A stretch of DNA of 28,842 nt from JBAXGW01 sp037139195 (GCA_037139195.1 JBAXGW010000056.1:1-28842); one strand, 5' to 3'. Shown: positions 16,690 to 24,329, numbered from the stretch's first letter. The notes: generated from the letters alone by a model not told the origin. Translations and numbers: made by a program.

Positions 16690-17214
16690 TTATTCTTGAA
16701 CAGAACCTTTTATTTTTAATTGAATTCCTGAAATCATAAGATAAACAGTAGTTGCAGTTTTTGCAATATATTGATTCATCCAACCTTGTAAATCGGCAAA
16801 TTTTCTAGCAACTTCTGTTTCGGCATGTATTCCCATGCCTAGTTCGTTGCTTACCACAATAAGTTGCATGTTTTTTTTTGCAAGCAAATCCCATTCTTGC
16901 TTTGCAATATCAAGTGATTTCTGCACATCATATTCATTATCGCTAAAAATATTTGTAAGCCAAAGAGTAATGCAATCGAGCAAAACTGTTCTATTATCAA
17001 CATTTAATTTCGAAATTGCAATTTCTTCTTCAATCGTTTGCCATGTTTCATTCCGGTCGGATTGATGTCTGATAATTCTTTGTTTAAAATCTTCGTCCCA
17101 TACTCGTGCAGTTGCCAAATATATAGGATTATAAGAAATATTTTCTGCTAATTGCATCGCATATCGGCTTTTTCCCGAACGCTGACCACCTGTTATGAAC
17201 GTTATTATTGCCAT
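16690..17214 (-). CDS. cobU: Adenosylcobinamide kinase / guanylyltransferase
   Basis: A bifunctional enzyme that phosphorylates adenosylcobinamide and transfers GMP to give AdoCbi-GDP. The 174-residue protein has the Walker A loop GGQRSGKS at residues 9-16, the guanylylated histidine at His50 (RHQSDR, equivalent to Salmonella His46), LLDCITLWLTNIF near residue 79, VVSNELGMGIHAE near 119 and the C-terminal SGIQLKIK. The last five residues (GSVQE) and the stop codon are supplied by the inserted element at 16466-16707; the ancestral end was SGIQLKIK. It starts 16 bases after the btuG stop and is co-transcribed with it. Confidence 0.95.
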   Translation of the reverse strand: MAIITFITGGQRSGKSRYAMQLAENISYNPIYLATARVWDEDFKQRIIRHQSDRNETWQTIEEEIAISKLNVDNRTVLLDCITLWLTNIFSDNEYDVQKSLDIAKQEWDLLAKKNMQLIVVSNELGMGIHAETEVARKFADLQGWMNQYIAKTATTVYLMISGIQLKIKGSVQE

Positions 17215-17230
17215 ATTTTACAAATCCCTT

Positions 17231-18337
17231 TTAATCTAAAAAAAGCACTTGTTGTGGTGCAATGCCAGTTTCTTTTGTATCAAGCAAAGTTCCGGAAGAA
17301 GAATATACTTTTAACGAGCCATTAGCTGTTGCACTTGGCGATAATAATACATAAACATCATTATTTGCAGGGTTAATATTAACTCCGTTTACTCCAGTAA
17401 TATTTTCAAGAAATGGGTTTTCATAAGTCTTACTTGTTGTATTAAAAACATGAATTCCTCCTTTAAGCACATAATTTGCATCATAAGCTGCTGCAACTAT
17501 GTAAATTCTGCTTTTATCAGAATTAAACTGCATTATTGAGCCGTAATTGCTCGTTATCCCACTTAATAAATAATTATTTGTTAAAAGGTCTGTTGAAGTA
17601 TTAATATAGCCAATTCCTGCAAAAGAACTAGTATCGGAATAAGTACTTACAAGAGATACATAAAGGTTATTGGAGTTGTCTTTTAAGAAATAGGACGATA
17701 CAGCCGGCGTTGCAATATAAGAAACTTGGTCGTTGGATAAATTGATGCTTGCAATACTATCTTTATAGTTCAGTGCTGCATATAGTTTGCCATTTGCTAT
17801 AGCCAATCCTTCTGGTCCGCCGGGTAACGCAATTTTTGATATTGAAAATGTACTTAAATTTATTTTTGCAATATATGAATCAGGCATTATATCCCAATCG
17901 GCAACGCCCCAACAAGAAACATAGGCTGTTGTGCCGTCAAAAACTATATATCTTGGATTTACAATATTTGTTCCAAATATTGGATTTACAGATTGAACAA
18001 GCGATGTAGCATTTATAACATCAATTTTATCGCCATTATTTGCTATACAATATGCCGAACCATTGAATATGCTCATAAACTGAATATTAGAATTATATGC
18101 AGTTGAATTTGCGGCGCTATAGGCATTTTGAGTAATTGTTTTGTCGGTGATATTGTAAATGCTGATTTCTGAGTTAGTGCCGCCATAAGCTCCGTAGTTA
18201 ACTACATAAGCATACGATTTGGCAGGGTCGGGTGTTGGAATTTTTGATGGTTCAGGAACTGGTTCATCTTTTTTACACGCTAAAAAAATACTTGAAATAG
18301 CAATTAATAACAAACTTAATTTTTTGAAATTTTTCAT
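17231..18337 (-). CDS. btuG: BtuG-like surface lipoprotein (beta-propeller, cobalamin capture)
   Basis: A 368-residue lipoprotein with a lipobox at IFLAC (Cys21), a Pro-rich linker, then a YncE/DUF5074-like propeller beginning AYVVNYGAYGGTNSEISIYN near residue 43. Repeated blades carry motifs such as PRYIVFDGTTAYVSCWG and PEGLAIANGKLYAALN. In Bacteroides, BtuG is a surface-exposed seven-bladed propeller that binds cobalamin very tightly and passes it to BtuB; the genes are adjacent there as here (13-base gap after btuB). The cobalamin riboswitch and the cob genes downstream strongly support the same role. Direct binding is inferred from family and context. Confidence 0.85.
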   Translation of the reverse strand: MKNFKKLSLLLIAISSIFLACKKDEPVPEPSKIPTPDPAKSYAYVVNYGAYGGTNSEISIYNITDKTITQNAYSAANSTAYNSNIQFMSIFNGSAYCIANNGDKIDVINATSLVQSVNPIFGTNIVNPRYIVFDGTTAYVSCWGVADWDIMPDSYIAKINLSTFSISKIALPGGPEGLAIANGKLYAALNYKDSIASINLSNDQVSYIATPAVSSYFLKDNSNNLYVSLVSTYSDTSSFAGIGYINTSTDLLTNNYLLSGITSNYGSIMQFNSDKSRIYIVAAAYDANYVLKGGIHVFNTTSKTYENPFLENITGVNGVNINPANNDVYVLLSPSATANGSLKVYSSSGTLLDTKETGIAPQQVLFLD

Positions 18338-18350
18338 ACTTTTAATGGTT

Positions 18351-20258
18351 TTACTTTTTAGTGAATTGATACTTTATATTTATTCCATAGTTCCGGCCGG
18401 GCATGGCATAAAATTCTTGATTTTGATATAGTTGATCGAAAATATTATTTAATTTAAAACTTAAAACAAAGCTGTTCTTCTTTAAATTCAAGCGTTTTCC
18501 TAAAGATATATTTGTTAGAATATAATCCTCTAGTTCTTTTCCTGCATCATTAAAGCGCGTTCCAGTATAGGCGGACATAACCGTAAAATTCCATGTTTTA
18601 TAGTTTATTCCAATATTAAAATTTCCAAGATGTTTCGGTGCATAGCTCAATTGTTTGCCAATGCTTGTGCTTGCAGAATCATAGCTTTTAATTTCTATTG
18701 ATTGATTGAAGCTGTAGTTTAAAGCAGTATTTACAACTAATTTCCTTATATTAAATATCAACTCATAGCTTGATTCTATTCCTCTGTTCCTAACGTTTTT
18801 AACATTCACCGGACGCCATACATCCTGATAAACCCATTGTATCCAATTATCAACATTCATTAAATATCCTGTTACTTGAAATTTCATACTTGTTCTTTTC
18901 TTTGCTGCATTTAATACTAAACCAGTTTCGTTGCTAATTCCGCTTTCGGGTAATATGTTTGGATTTCCATTTGGAAGCCAATATCGATCATTGAAAGTGG
19001 GTATTTTATAACTATGCGAAATGGCATATTTCCAATTCAAATTATAGTTTGTTTTTCGCAATAGTCCGTAATCTAATCCAAAAGCAGGCGAAAACTGACT
19101 TTTAAATTCACTCGATAAAGCCTCTCTTAAATTCAATGCAGCATTTAAACGTTTGAAAAGTAGTTTTTTGTATGAAGAAAATACATCTGCTTTTTGTTCC
19201 CTAATATTTTCTTTATAGGCATAAACCGCTGGAGTTAATTGCGAAATATTTGCCCCAAAATTCAAACTGCCGCCAAAAAAATTAGACTTCTGATAATTTG
19301 CATTTAAAAACAAATTTTCTACTTTAATTACTTGCGAAAACGTGTTATTATACAACTGATAATCTTCAACATAACCAAAGTCTGTAATGATTTTTGTATC
19401 TCTAATGTTGAATTCAAAACCCGAAATAACTCTGGTATTTTTGTTCAAAATCTCATCGAAACTACCGCCATAGTAATTAGCCGACATATTGGGTTGAATT
19501 TGATACCAATTGTTTTCGTGCCATATTTTTACATAAGTATAAAGCTTTGCAGAAACTTTATAAAATAGCTCTTGCAGGATTCCGTAATTTTTAATCTCTG
19601 AATTACGATTGGTATCATGTACAAATACATTTTTCTGAAAATCCTTTACTGAAGTATTAAGAAAAGGAAAATTATTTTCTTTTTGCTGATTAAAAACTTT
19701 TAAAGCGTACTCTATTTTTTTAGAGCTATATTTTAGTTTTATTCCTGTAAAATAGGAACCAAAACTTCCAATTTCTTGCTGAAAACCAACTGATTTTTCA
19801 TTGTTCCAAAGTGGCTGATTTACCAAATGTATACTTCCGCCAATTGCATCCGACCCATATAAAGAACTTGAACCACCGTACTGAATTTTTACCTCATCAA
19901 ACAAAAACATTGGAATGCTTGCAAGATTAGAATGGCCAAGCGTATTCGAATTTAAATTAATTCCATTAAACATAATTGCCGTATGATTGGGACTTGTGCC
20001 TCTAAATCGAATTGTTGAAAGCCCTCCAGCATCTTGTTTAATATATATTGGTAAAAATTTAGAAATTGCTTCGGATAGGTTATCAGCCGATACTTGATTC
20101 ATTTTTATTGAATCGAAACGTAAAATTTTACTTCCAACTAAGTATTGCTCTCTAGACGAAACAATTTTTATTTCATTCAATGCTTTTGCAGAATCGGCAA
20201 TTTGAGCGAAACTATGACAAATAAAAAAAAGGAAAACTGGTAAAATGTATTTTTTCAT
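18351..20258 (-). CDS. btuB: TonB-dependent vitamin B12 receptor
   Basis: A 635-residue outer-membrane TonB-dependent receptor. It has a signal peptide (residues 1-19, ending SFAQ), a TonB-box-like segment LNEIKIVSS near residue 28, and a plug domain from about 45 to 160 with DAGGLSTIRFRGTSPNHTAIMFNGINLN and YGSDAIGGSIHLVN. A 22-strand-type barrel follows, ending MPGRNYGINIKYQF near the C-terminus. The cobalamin riboswitch directly upstream, and btuG, cobU, cobT and cobS downstream, identify the substrate as a corrinoid. ATG 20258 lies 38 bases after the riboswitch. Confidence 0.93.
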   Translation of the reverse strand: MKKYILPVFLFFICHSFAQIADSAKALNEIKIVSSREQYLVGSKILRFDSIKMNQVSADNLSEAISKFLPIYIKQDAGGLSTIRFRGTSPNHTAIMFNGINLNSNTLGHSNLASIPMFLFDEVKIQYGGSSSLYGSDAIGGSIHLVNQPLWNNEKSVGFQQEIGSFGSYFTGIKLKYSSKKIEYALKVFNQQKENNFPFLNTSVKDFQKNVFVHDTNRNSEIKNYGILQELFYKVSAKLYTYVKIWHENNWYQIQPNMSANYYGGSFDEILNKNTRVISGFEFNIRDTKIITDFGYVEDYQLYNNTFSQVIKVENLFLNANYQKSNFFGGSLNFGANISQLTPAVYAYKENIREQKADVFSSYKKLLFKRLNAALNLREALSSEFKSQFSPAFGLDYGLLRKTNYNLNWKYAISHSYKIPTFNDRYWLPNGNPNILPESGISNETGLVLNAAKKRTSMKFQVTGYLMNVDNWIQWVYQDVWRPVNVKNVRNRGIESSYELIFNIRKLVVNTALNYSFNQSIEIKSYDSASTSIGKQLSYAPKHLGNFNIGINYKTWNFTVMSAYTGTRFNDAGKELEDYILTNISLGKRLNLKKNSFVLSFKLNNIFDQLYQNQEFYAMPGRNYGINIKYQFTKK

Positions 20259-20295
20259 TTTGCTTTTTGTTTAATCCCGAACTTTTTTATTGGAA

Positions 20296-20461
20296 GGTAT
20301 TCTGGCTTGCCTTACTTTCCGAAGCCTTCCCATTCGTCAGTTGACGAACAGTGGCAGTTTTACTCAGAAAGCTTTTTTAAGGCTTACAGCTGCGGGTACA
20401 GCCCTCGATTTAAACGAGGTTCCCATTTTAATCTTTCCCGAGTGATTTTCGGGTCAGAACC
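20296..20461 (-). promoter_or_regulatory. Cobalamin (AdoCbl) riboswitch
   Basis: The minus-strand leader of btuB contains the conserved core GCTGTACCCGCAGCTGTAAG (20402-20383), the invariant GCCACTG (20355-20349), GGGAAGGC (20331-20324) and the 3' B12-box strand GCCAGAATACC (around 20306-20296). GGTTCTG at 20461-20455 closes the P1 stem with CAGAATACC. The class represses uptake and salvage genes when adenosylcobalamin is plentiful. No T-tract terminator lies between the aptamer and btuB, only 37 bases on, so translational control through the start region is more likely than termination. Confidence 0.93.
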
Positions 20462-20471
20462 AAATTCGTTG

Positions 20472-20479
20472 CAAATATA
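20472..20479 (-). promoter_or_regulatory. Candidate -7 box for the btuB operon
   Basis: TATATTTG on the minus strand is a perfect TAnnTTTG element and places the transcript start close to the 5' edge of the riboswitch aptamer. The nearest TTTG is about 26 bases upstream, longer than usual, so only the -7 part is convincing. Confidence 0.5.
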
Positions 20480-20589
20480 AATTAAATTTTTTAAATTTTA
20501 TTTCACAAAAAAATGTTTATTATAAAAACTATTATAACTAACTATTAATCAACTATAAAAAAATTATTTTTTAAATTATTCATTTTTTA

Positions 20590-20622
20590 TTTGACTTTAT
20601 AAGAATATTATTTATATATTTG
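20590..20622 (+). promoter_or_regulatory. Promoter of the rrf2-hcp operon
   Basis: TTTG (20590-20593), a 21-base spacer and TATATTTG (20615-20622) match the Bacteroidota sigma-ABfr/RpoD consensus well. The start would be near 20629, giving a leader of about 27 bases to the rrf2 ATG at 20656. Confidence 0.7.
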
Positions 20623-20623
20623 C

Positions 20624-20635
20624 GTATTGGAATAC
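20624..20635 (+). promoter_or_regulatory. Possible Rrf2 operator overlapping the transcript start
   Basis: GTATTGGAATAC is a GTATT/AATAC inverted repeat lying immediately downstream of the -7 box. A repressor bound here would block the promoter, as expected for autoregulation by the Rrf2 protein encoded next. This is inferred from symmetry and position only. Confidence 0.35.
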
Positions 20636-20655
20636 CACAATAACTAAATAAACAA

Positions 20656-21054
20656 ATGCAAAAAATAATAAATATATCAGAAGCCACGTCAATAGCAATT
20701 CATAGCATGGTTGCTATAGCATCTAATGATAGAATAAATGCATTTGAAATAGCAAAAGTGACAAAATTTTCTAAAAATCATATTTCAAAGGTATTACAGC
20801 AAGTAGGCAAAAGTGGTTTAATAAAATCGGAACGTGGTCCTAGCGGAGGATTTTCATTGGCTAAACCAGCCGATGAAATTACTTTACTTGATATTTATCA
20901 AATAATGGAAGGCTCATCGAATGAAGAAATGTGTTGCAATGAAAAAGACCATACCTGCCCTTTTAAAACTTGTGTTTTTGGTGGTTTAACTAATCGTTTT
21001 GCAAAAGAATTTATAGAATATTTAAGAAATAAAAAACTATCGGATTTAATTTAG
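20656..21054 (+). CDS. Rrf2-family transcriptional regulator (probable Fe-S sensor)
   Basis: A 132-residue winged-helix regulator. The recognition helix and wing are in NHISKVLQQVGKSGLIKSERG followed by PSGGFSLAKP (residues about 41-71). The C-terminal sensing loop holds Cys93, Cys94, Cys101 and Cys106, consistent with an iron-sulfur cluster as in NsrR/IscR-type members. It heads an operon with a ferredoxin-like protein, hcp and a YgbA-family gene, all linked to NO or hydroxylamine stress in other bacteria. NsrR-like control of that operon, including itself, is the likely role. It has a good promoter and a possible operator upstream. The stop codon runs straight into an AGAATCAAGAA repeat. 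Confidence 0.9.
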   Translation: MQKIINISEATSIAIHSMVAIASNDRINAFEIAKVTKFSKNHISKVLQQVGKSGLIKSERGPSGGFSLAKPADEITLLDIYQIMEGSSNEEMCCNEKDHTCPFKTCVFGGLTNRFAKEFIEYLRNKKLSDLI

Positions 21055-21139
21055 AATCAAGAAGACAGAATTAAGAAGACTGAAGAAATTCAAAAAATGT
21101 CAACTTTTAACTTTCAAACTTTAAGAACTTTATAAACTC
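21053..21139 (+). repeat. Two degenerate repeats filling the rrf2-ferredoxin spacer
   Basis: AGAATCAAGAAGACAGAATT and further AAGAAGA-type words (21053-21091) begin within the rrf2 TAG stop. AACTTTTAACTTTCAAAC and more AACTTTA words (21101-21139) follow and end 6 bases before the ferredoxin ATG. Confidence 0.7.
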
Positions 21140-21145
21140 AGAAAC

Positions 21146-22003
21146 ATGAAAAGGACAATAATTAAAATTGACGAAGACAAATGTACCGGATGCGGAAATT
21201 GCGTAACGGGTTGTCATGAAGGCGCTTTGCAAATTATTGATGGTAAAGCTCGTATGATTAGCGATTTATTTTGCGACGGACTTGGTGCATGTATTGGTGA
21301 ATGCCCTGTAGACGCTATAGAACTTATTGAACGCGAAGCCGAACCTTATGATGAAATTAAAGTAATGGATCTTATTTCTCCAAAAGGCGAAAATACGGTT
21401 ATTGCTCACCTAAAACATTTGAAAGACCACAATGAAATTGAATTATTCAATCAAGGAATAAACTATATTAAACAACATAATTTACCAATAAATATTTCAA
21501 GTCTTATGGAAACAAAAACTCCACAACACGATCCTAAAGATCATCAATGCGGATGCCCTGGTTCGGCAGCTAAAGAATTCAAAAAAACAGAATCTACCTC
21601 AACTTCAGCTGTAGATGCTCCATCAGAACTACAACAATGGCCAGTTCAATTGCATCTTTTAAGTCCTATGGCAGGTTATTTCAAAAGCGCAGATGTTTTG
21701 TTAGCTGCAGATTGCTTGGCTTTCTCAATGGGAAATTTTCATAGCAAACTGCTAAAAGGCAAAACATTAGCTATTGCTTGTCCTAAATTAGATTCAAACC
21801 AAGAATCGTATATTGAAAAACTTAAAGCAATGATTGATGATTCAAAAATAAATACGCTAACAGTTGCAATTATGGAAGTTCCTTGTTGCGGGGGGTTAAC
21901 ACGTTTAGCTAAATTAGCAGCGGCACAAGCCACTCGCAAAATTCCTATTAAAGAAATAGTTGTGAGCTTGCAAGGTGAAGTATTACGCGAAGAATGGATT
22001 TAA
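21146..22003 (+). CDS. Ferredoxin-domain protein linked to hcp
   Basis: A 285-residue protein with an N-terminal two-cluster ferredoxin domain. The first motif is complete (Cys13, Cys16, Cys19, Cys23). In the second, CDGLGACIGECP, Cys43, Cys49 and Cys53 are present but the usual second Cys is Leu46, so that cluster may be 3Fe or use another ligand. A central region has HQCGCPGS near residue 131, and a C-terminal domain of about 120 residues carries IACPKLD and VPCCGG (Cys247, Cys248). Homologues are commonly beside hcp in anaerobes and may deliver electrons to Hcp; that role is inferred from context. The spacer before hcp starts with a GGTGAA repeat. Confidence 0.88.
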   Translation: MKRTIIKIDEDKCTGCGNCVTGCHEGALQIIDGKARMISDLFCDGLGACIGECPVDAIELIEREAEPYDEIKVMDLISPKGENTVIAHLKHLKDHNEIELFNQGINYIKQHNLPINISSLMETKTPQHDPKDHQCGCPGSAAKEFKKTESTSTSAVDAPSELQQWPVQLHLLSPMAGYFKSADVLLAADCLAFSMGNFHSKLLKGKTLAIACPKLDSNQESYIEKLKAMIDDSKINTLTVAIMEVPCCGGLTRLAKLAAAQATRKIPIKEIVVSLQGEVLREEWI

Positions 22004-22004
22004 A

Positions 22005-22035
22005 GGTAAATGGTGAATGGTTCAAGGTGCAGGGC
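22005..22035 (+). repeat. Degenerate GGTGAATGGTTCA repeat after the ferredoxin gene
   Basis: Starts one base after the TAA: GGTAAATGGTGAATGGTTC and then AAGGTGCAGGGC. The ending GGTGCAGGG is the same as at 12941-12971 read in the direction of transcription. Confidence 0.65.
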
Positions 22036-22164
22036 AAAGAAAAAATAGATGCATCAAATTTTTTAATATTTAATATGTATTTGCTATCCTAATTACATAA
22101 TATAAAAAAATCAATAATTTACAATTAACAAATAATCAAAATTTTAAAAATAAGGAGAAAAAAA

Positions 22165-23820
22165 ATGAGTATGTTCTGTTATCAATGTCAAGAAACAGCT
22201 AAAGGAACGGGCTGTACAATTAATGGTGTTTGCGGTAAAACAAGTGATTTATCAGCAGCTATGGATGTTTTAATTTTTGTAAGCAAAGGTATTTCTATCT
22301 ATGCTAACGAAGCCAGAAAAAATGATGTTCAAACTTCAGAAGCCGACAAGTTTGTTTTTGACGCACTTTTTATGACTATTACAAATGCAAACTTCGACAA
22401 AGCAGCTATTTTTGCTAAAATTGATGAAGGCTTTAAAGTTAGAACTAACTTAGTTAGTGAAATTGAGCGTAAAAATATATCTATCAATAAAGCTAATTTG
22501 CACGAATCTGCTACTTGGACTGCTAGTTCAATTGCTGAATATGAAAACAAAGCTGCTACAGTAGGTGTTCTTAGCACAGTAAACGAAGATGTACGTTCGC
22601 TCAGAGAACTCTTAGTTTATGGAATTAAAGGTATGGCTGCTTATGCAGAACATGCAAATAATTTAGGACACAGAGACAACAGCATTTTCGAATTTATGCA
22701 TCGTGGTTTAGCAGCTTCTACAGACGATTCATTAACAGCTGATCAATTAGTTGGGCTAGTTTTAGAATGTGGTAAAAACGGAGTTAATGTAATGGCTTTA
22801 TTAGATAAAGCAAATACATCAGCTTATGGAAACCCTGAAATGACAACCGTTAATTTGGGTGTTAGAAAAAATCCTGCAATCCTTATCAGTGGTCACGACC
22901 TTAAAGATATGGAAGAACTTTTAGAGCAAACCGATGGAACAGGCGTTGATGTATATACACATAGCGAAATGCTCCCTGCTCAATATTATCCAGCATTTAA
23001 AAAATATGCTCACTTAGCTGGTAATTACGGAAATGCTTGGTGGAAACAAAAAGAAGAATTCGAAACTTTCAACGGACCAATTCTTTTTACAACAAATTGT
23101 ATTGTTCCTCCATCACATAGTGCTGGTTACAAAGATAGAATTTACACTACTGGCGCTGCTGGCTTAGCTGGAGCAAAACATGTTCCAAGTAGAAGTGCTG
23201 ACGGCAAAAAAGATTTTTCTGAAATCATTGCTCATGCAAAAAATTGTCCATCTCCTACTGAAATCGAAACTGGTGAAATTGTAGGTGGATTTGCTCACAA
23301 TCAAGTTCTTCAATTGGCTGATAAAGTGGTTGAAGCAGTTAAATCAGGAGCTATTCGTAAATTCTTTGTTATGGCAGGTTGTGATGGCAGAATGAAAGAT
23401 AGAAATTATTATGAAGATTTTGCTGCAAAACTTCCTAAAGATACTGTTATCTTAACTGCTGGTTGCGCTAAATATCGTTACAACAAATTAAAATTAGGTG
23501 ATATTGGCGGAATTCCAAGAGTTTTAGATGCAGGACAATGTAATGATTCTTATTCATTAGCAGTTATCGCTCTTACATTAAAAGATGTTTTCAAATTAGA
23601 AAATATCAACGACCTTCCAATAGCATACAATATTGCTTGGTACGAACAAAAGGCAGTTATCGTTCTTTTAGCTCTACTTCATCTTGGCGTTAAAAATATT
23701 CATTTAGGACCAACTCTTCCAGGGTTCTTGTCTCCAAATGTAGCTAAAGTATTGGTAGAAAACTTCGGTATTGCACCAATAGGTTCGGTTGATGAGGATA
23801 TTAAATTATTCCTTAGCTAA
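22165..23820 (+). CDS. hcp: Hybrid cluster protein (NO / hydroxylamine reductase)
   Basis: A 551-residue Hcp containing an N-terminal cubane site with Cys5, Cys8, Cys17 and Cys23, the spacing found in class I/II enzymes of anaerobes, and the hybrid Fe-S-O cluster ligands in the C-terminal two thirds (segments GHDLKDMEELLEQTDG, TNCIVPP, AGCDGRMKDRNYYEDFA, LTAGCAKYRYNK and DAGQCNDSYS). Hcp reduces nitric oxide to nitrous oxide, and hydroxylamine to ammonia in vitro, detoxifying reactive nitrogen species in the anaerobic cytoplasm. A purine-rich AAGGAGAAAAAAA precedes the ATG, an unusually good ribosome-binding site for this genome. The Rrf2 regulator and ferredoxin upstream, and ygbA downstream, fit an NO-response operon. 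Confidence 0.97.
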   Translation: MSMFCYQCQETAKGTGCTINGVCGKTSDLSAAMDVLIFVSKGISIYANEARKNDVQTSEADKFVFDALFMTITNANFDKAAIFAKIDEGFKVRTNLVSEIERKNISINKANLHESATWTASSIAEYENKAATVGVLSTVNEDVRSLRELLVYGIKGMAAYAEHANNLGHRDNSIFEFMHRGLAASTDDSLTADQLVGLVLECGKNGVNVMALLDKANTSAYGNPEMTTVNLGVRKNPAILISGHDLKDMEELLEQTDGTGVDVYTHSEMLPAQYYPAFKKYAHLAGNYGNAWWKQKEEFETFNGPILFTTNCIVPPSHSAGYKDRIYTTGAAGLAGAKHVPSRSADGKKDFSEIIAHAKNCPSPTEIETGEIVGGFAHNQVLQLADKVVEAVKSGAIRKFFVMAGCDGRMKDRNYYEDFAAKLPKDTVILTAGCAKYRYNKLKLGDIGGIPRVLDAGQCNDSYSLAVIALTLKDVFKLENINDLPIAYNIAWYEQKAVIVLLALLHLGVKNIHLGPTLPGFLSPNVAKVLVENFGIAPIGSVDEDIKLFLS

Positions 23821-23836
23821 ACGTTTAAAAATTTAT

Positions 23837-23930
23837 AGCCAAATACAACGTTATTTTTGAATTAAAATTTAGTCATTAACTACTACTCCTAAATTTCAAT
23901 TCTTCAAAAGCCTCGTATTTGGCTTTACTT
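23837..23930 (+). terminator. Long imperfect hairpin after hcp, probable terminator
   Basis: Outer arms AGCCAAATAC (23837-23846) and GTATTTGGCT (23915-23924) pair perfectly. A nested arm pair, GAATTAAAATTTAG (23859-23872) with CTAAATTTCAATTC (23889-23902), matches at 13 of 14 positions around a 16-base loop. The structure is followed by TTACTTTTT. It may attenuate rather than end transcription, because ygbA starts 30 bases later in the same direction. Confidence 0.6.
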
Positions 23931-23953
23931 TTTAAACTAGATTATAAATATCA

Positions 23954-24289
23954 ATGCGCAGCCAAATTCAACACGAAAAAGAAACAATAAGCTTGATGAT
24001 AGGGCTCTACTGCCGAAAAAAGCATCAAACTAATGTATTATGTTTGGATTGTAAAGAATTGTTAAATTACACTTTTTTTAAAATAGAAAATTGTATATTT
24101 GGCGAAGAAAAACCAACTTGCAAAAGCTGTAGCGTTCATTGTTATCAAAAGATTCAAAGAGAAAAAGTGAGAGAAATAATGCGCTTTGCCGGACCACGAA
24201 TGATTTGGTTTTATCCGATTAGAGCTCTTATGCATTTTTTTAGAATCAAGAATACAGAAACCAGAAGTCAGAAGCCTGACGGATGCTGA
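23954..24289 (+). CDS. ygbA: YgbA-family nitrous-oxide-stimulated protein
   Basis: A 111-residue Cys-rich protein of the YgbA_NO family; in Escherichia coli ygbA is induced by NO through NsrR. Seven Cys are visible: Cys20, Cys30, Cys33, Cys47, Cys56, Cys59 and Cys63, in the family pattern CIFGEEKPTCKSCSVHCY, followed by REKVREIMRFAGPRM near residue 70. Its biochemical activity is not established here. The last 15 residues, from RIKNTETR onward, are encoded by an AGAATCAAGAA-type intergenic repeat and are not family-conserved. It follows hcp and the Rrf2 regulator, reinforcing the NO-stress reading. Confidence 0.85.
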   Translation: MRSQIQHEKETISLMIGLYCRKKHQTNVLCLDCKELLNYTFFKIENCIFGEEKPTCKSCSVHCYQKIQREKVREIMRFAGPRMIWFYPIRALMHFFRIKNTETRSQKPDGC

Positions 24290-24329
24290 AAATTCAGTCA
24301 ACTTTGTTTACTTGTCAACTCGTTAACTC
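24242..24329 (+). repeat. Degenerate repeats spanning the ygbA end and the spacer to the first cupin gene
   Basis: AGAATCAAGAATACAGAAAC and similar words (24242-24274) lie inside the end of ygbA. A second type, GTCAACTTTGTTTACTTGTC and then AACTCGTTAACTC (24297-24329), ends 8 bases before the cupin ATG. Confidence 0.65.

Larger units (their letters stand above)
16458..16715. mobile_element. MITE-like element with 12-bp TIRs and 8-bp target duplication
   Basis: The element spans 16466-16707 (242 bp). Its ends are perfect 12-bp inverted repeats, GGTTCTGTTCAA (16466-16477) and TTGAACAGAACC (16696-16707), with weaker similarity continuing inward. It is flanked by the perfect direct repeat TTTTATTT at 16458-16465 and 16708-16715. 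Deleting the element and one repeat restores, on the minus strand, cobU codons AAA ATA AAA followed by TAA GCG ATG, i.e. an Ile-Lys stop and then the cobT start. In its present state the left-reading TIR encodes the last five residues of CobU (GSVQE) and a new TAA. The element has no ORF. GG ends and 8-bp duplications are features of ISL3-type elements, so mobilisation by such a transposase is a guess. Confidence 0.85.
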
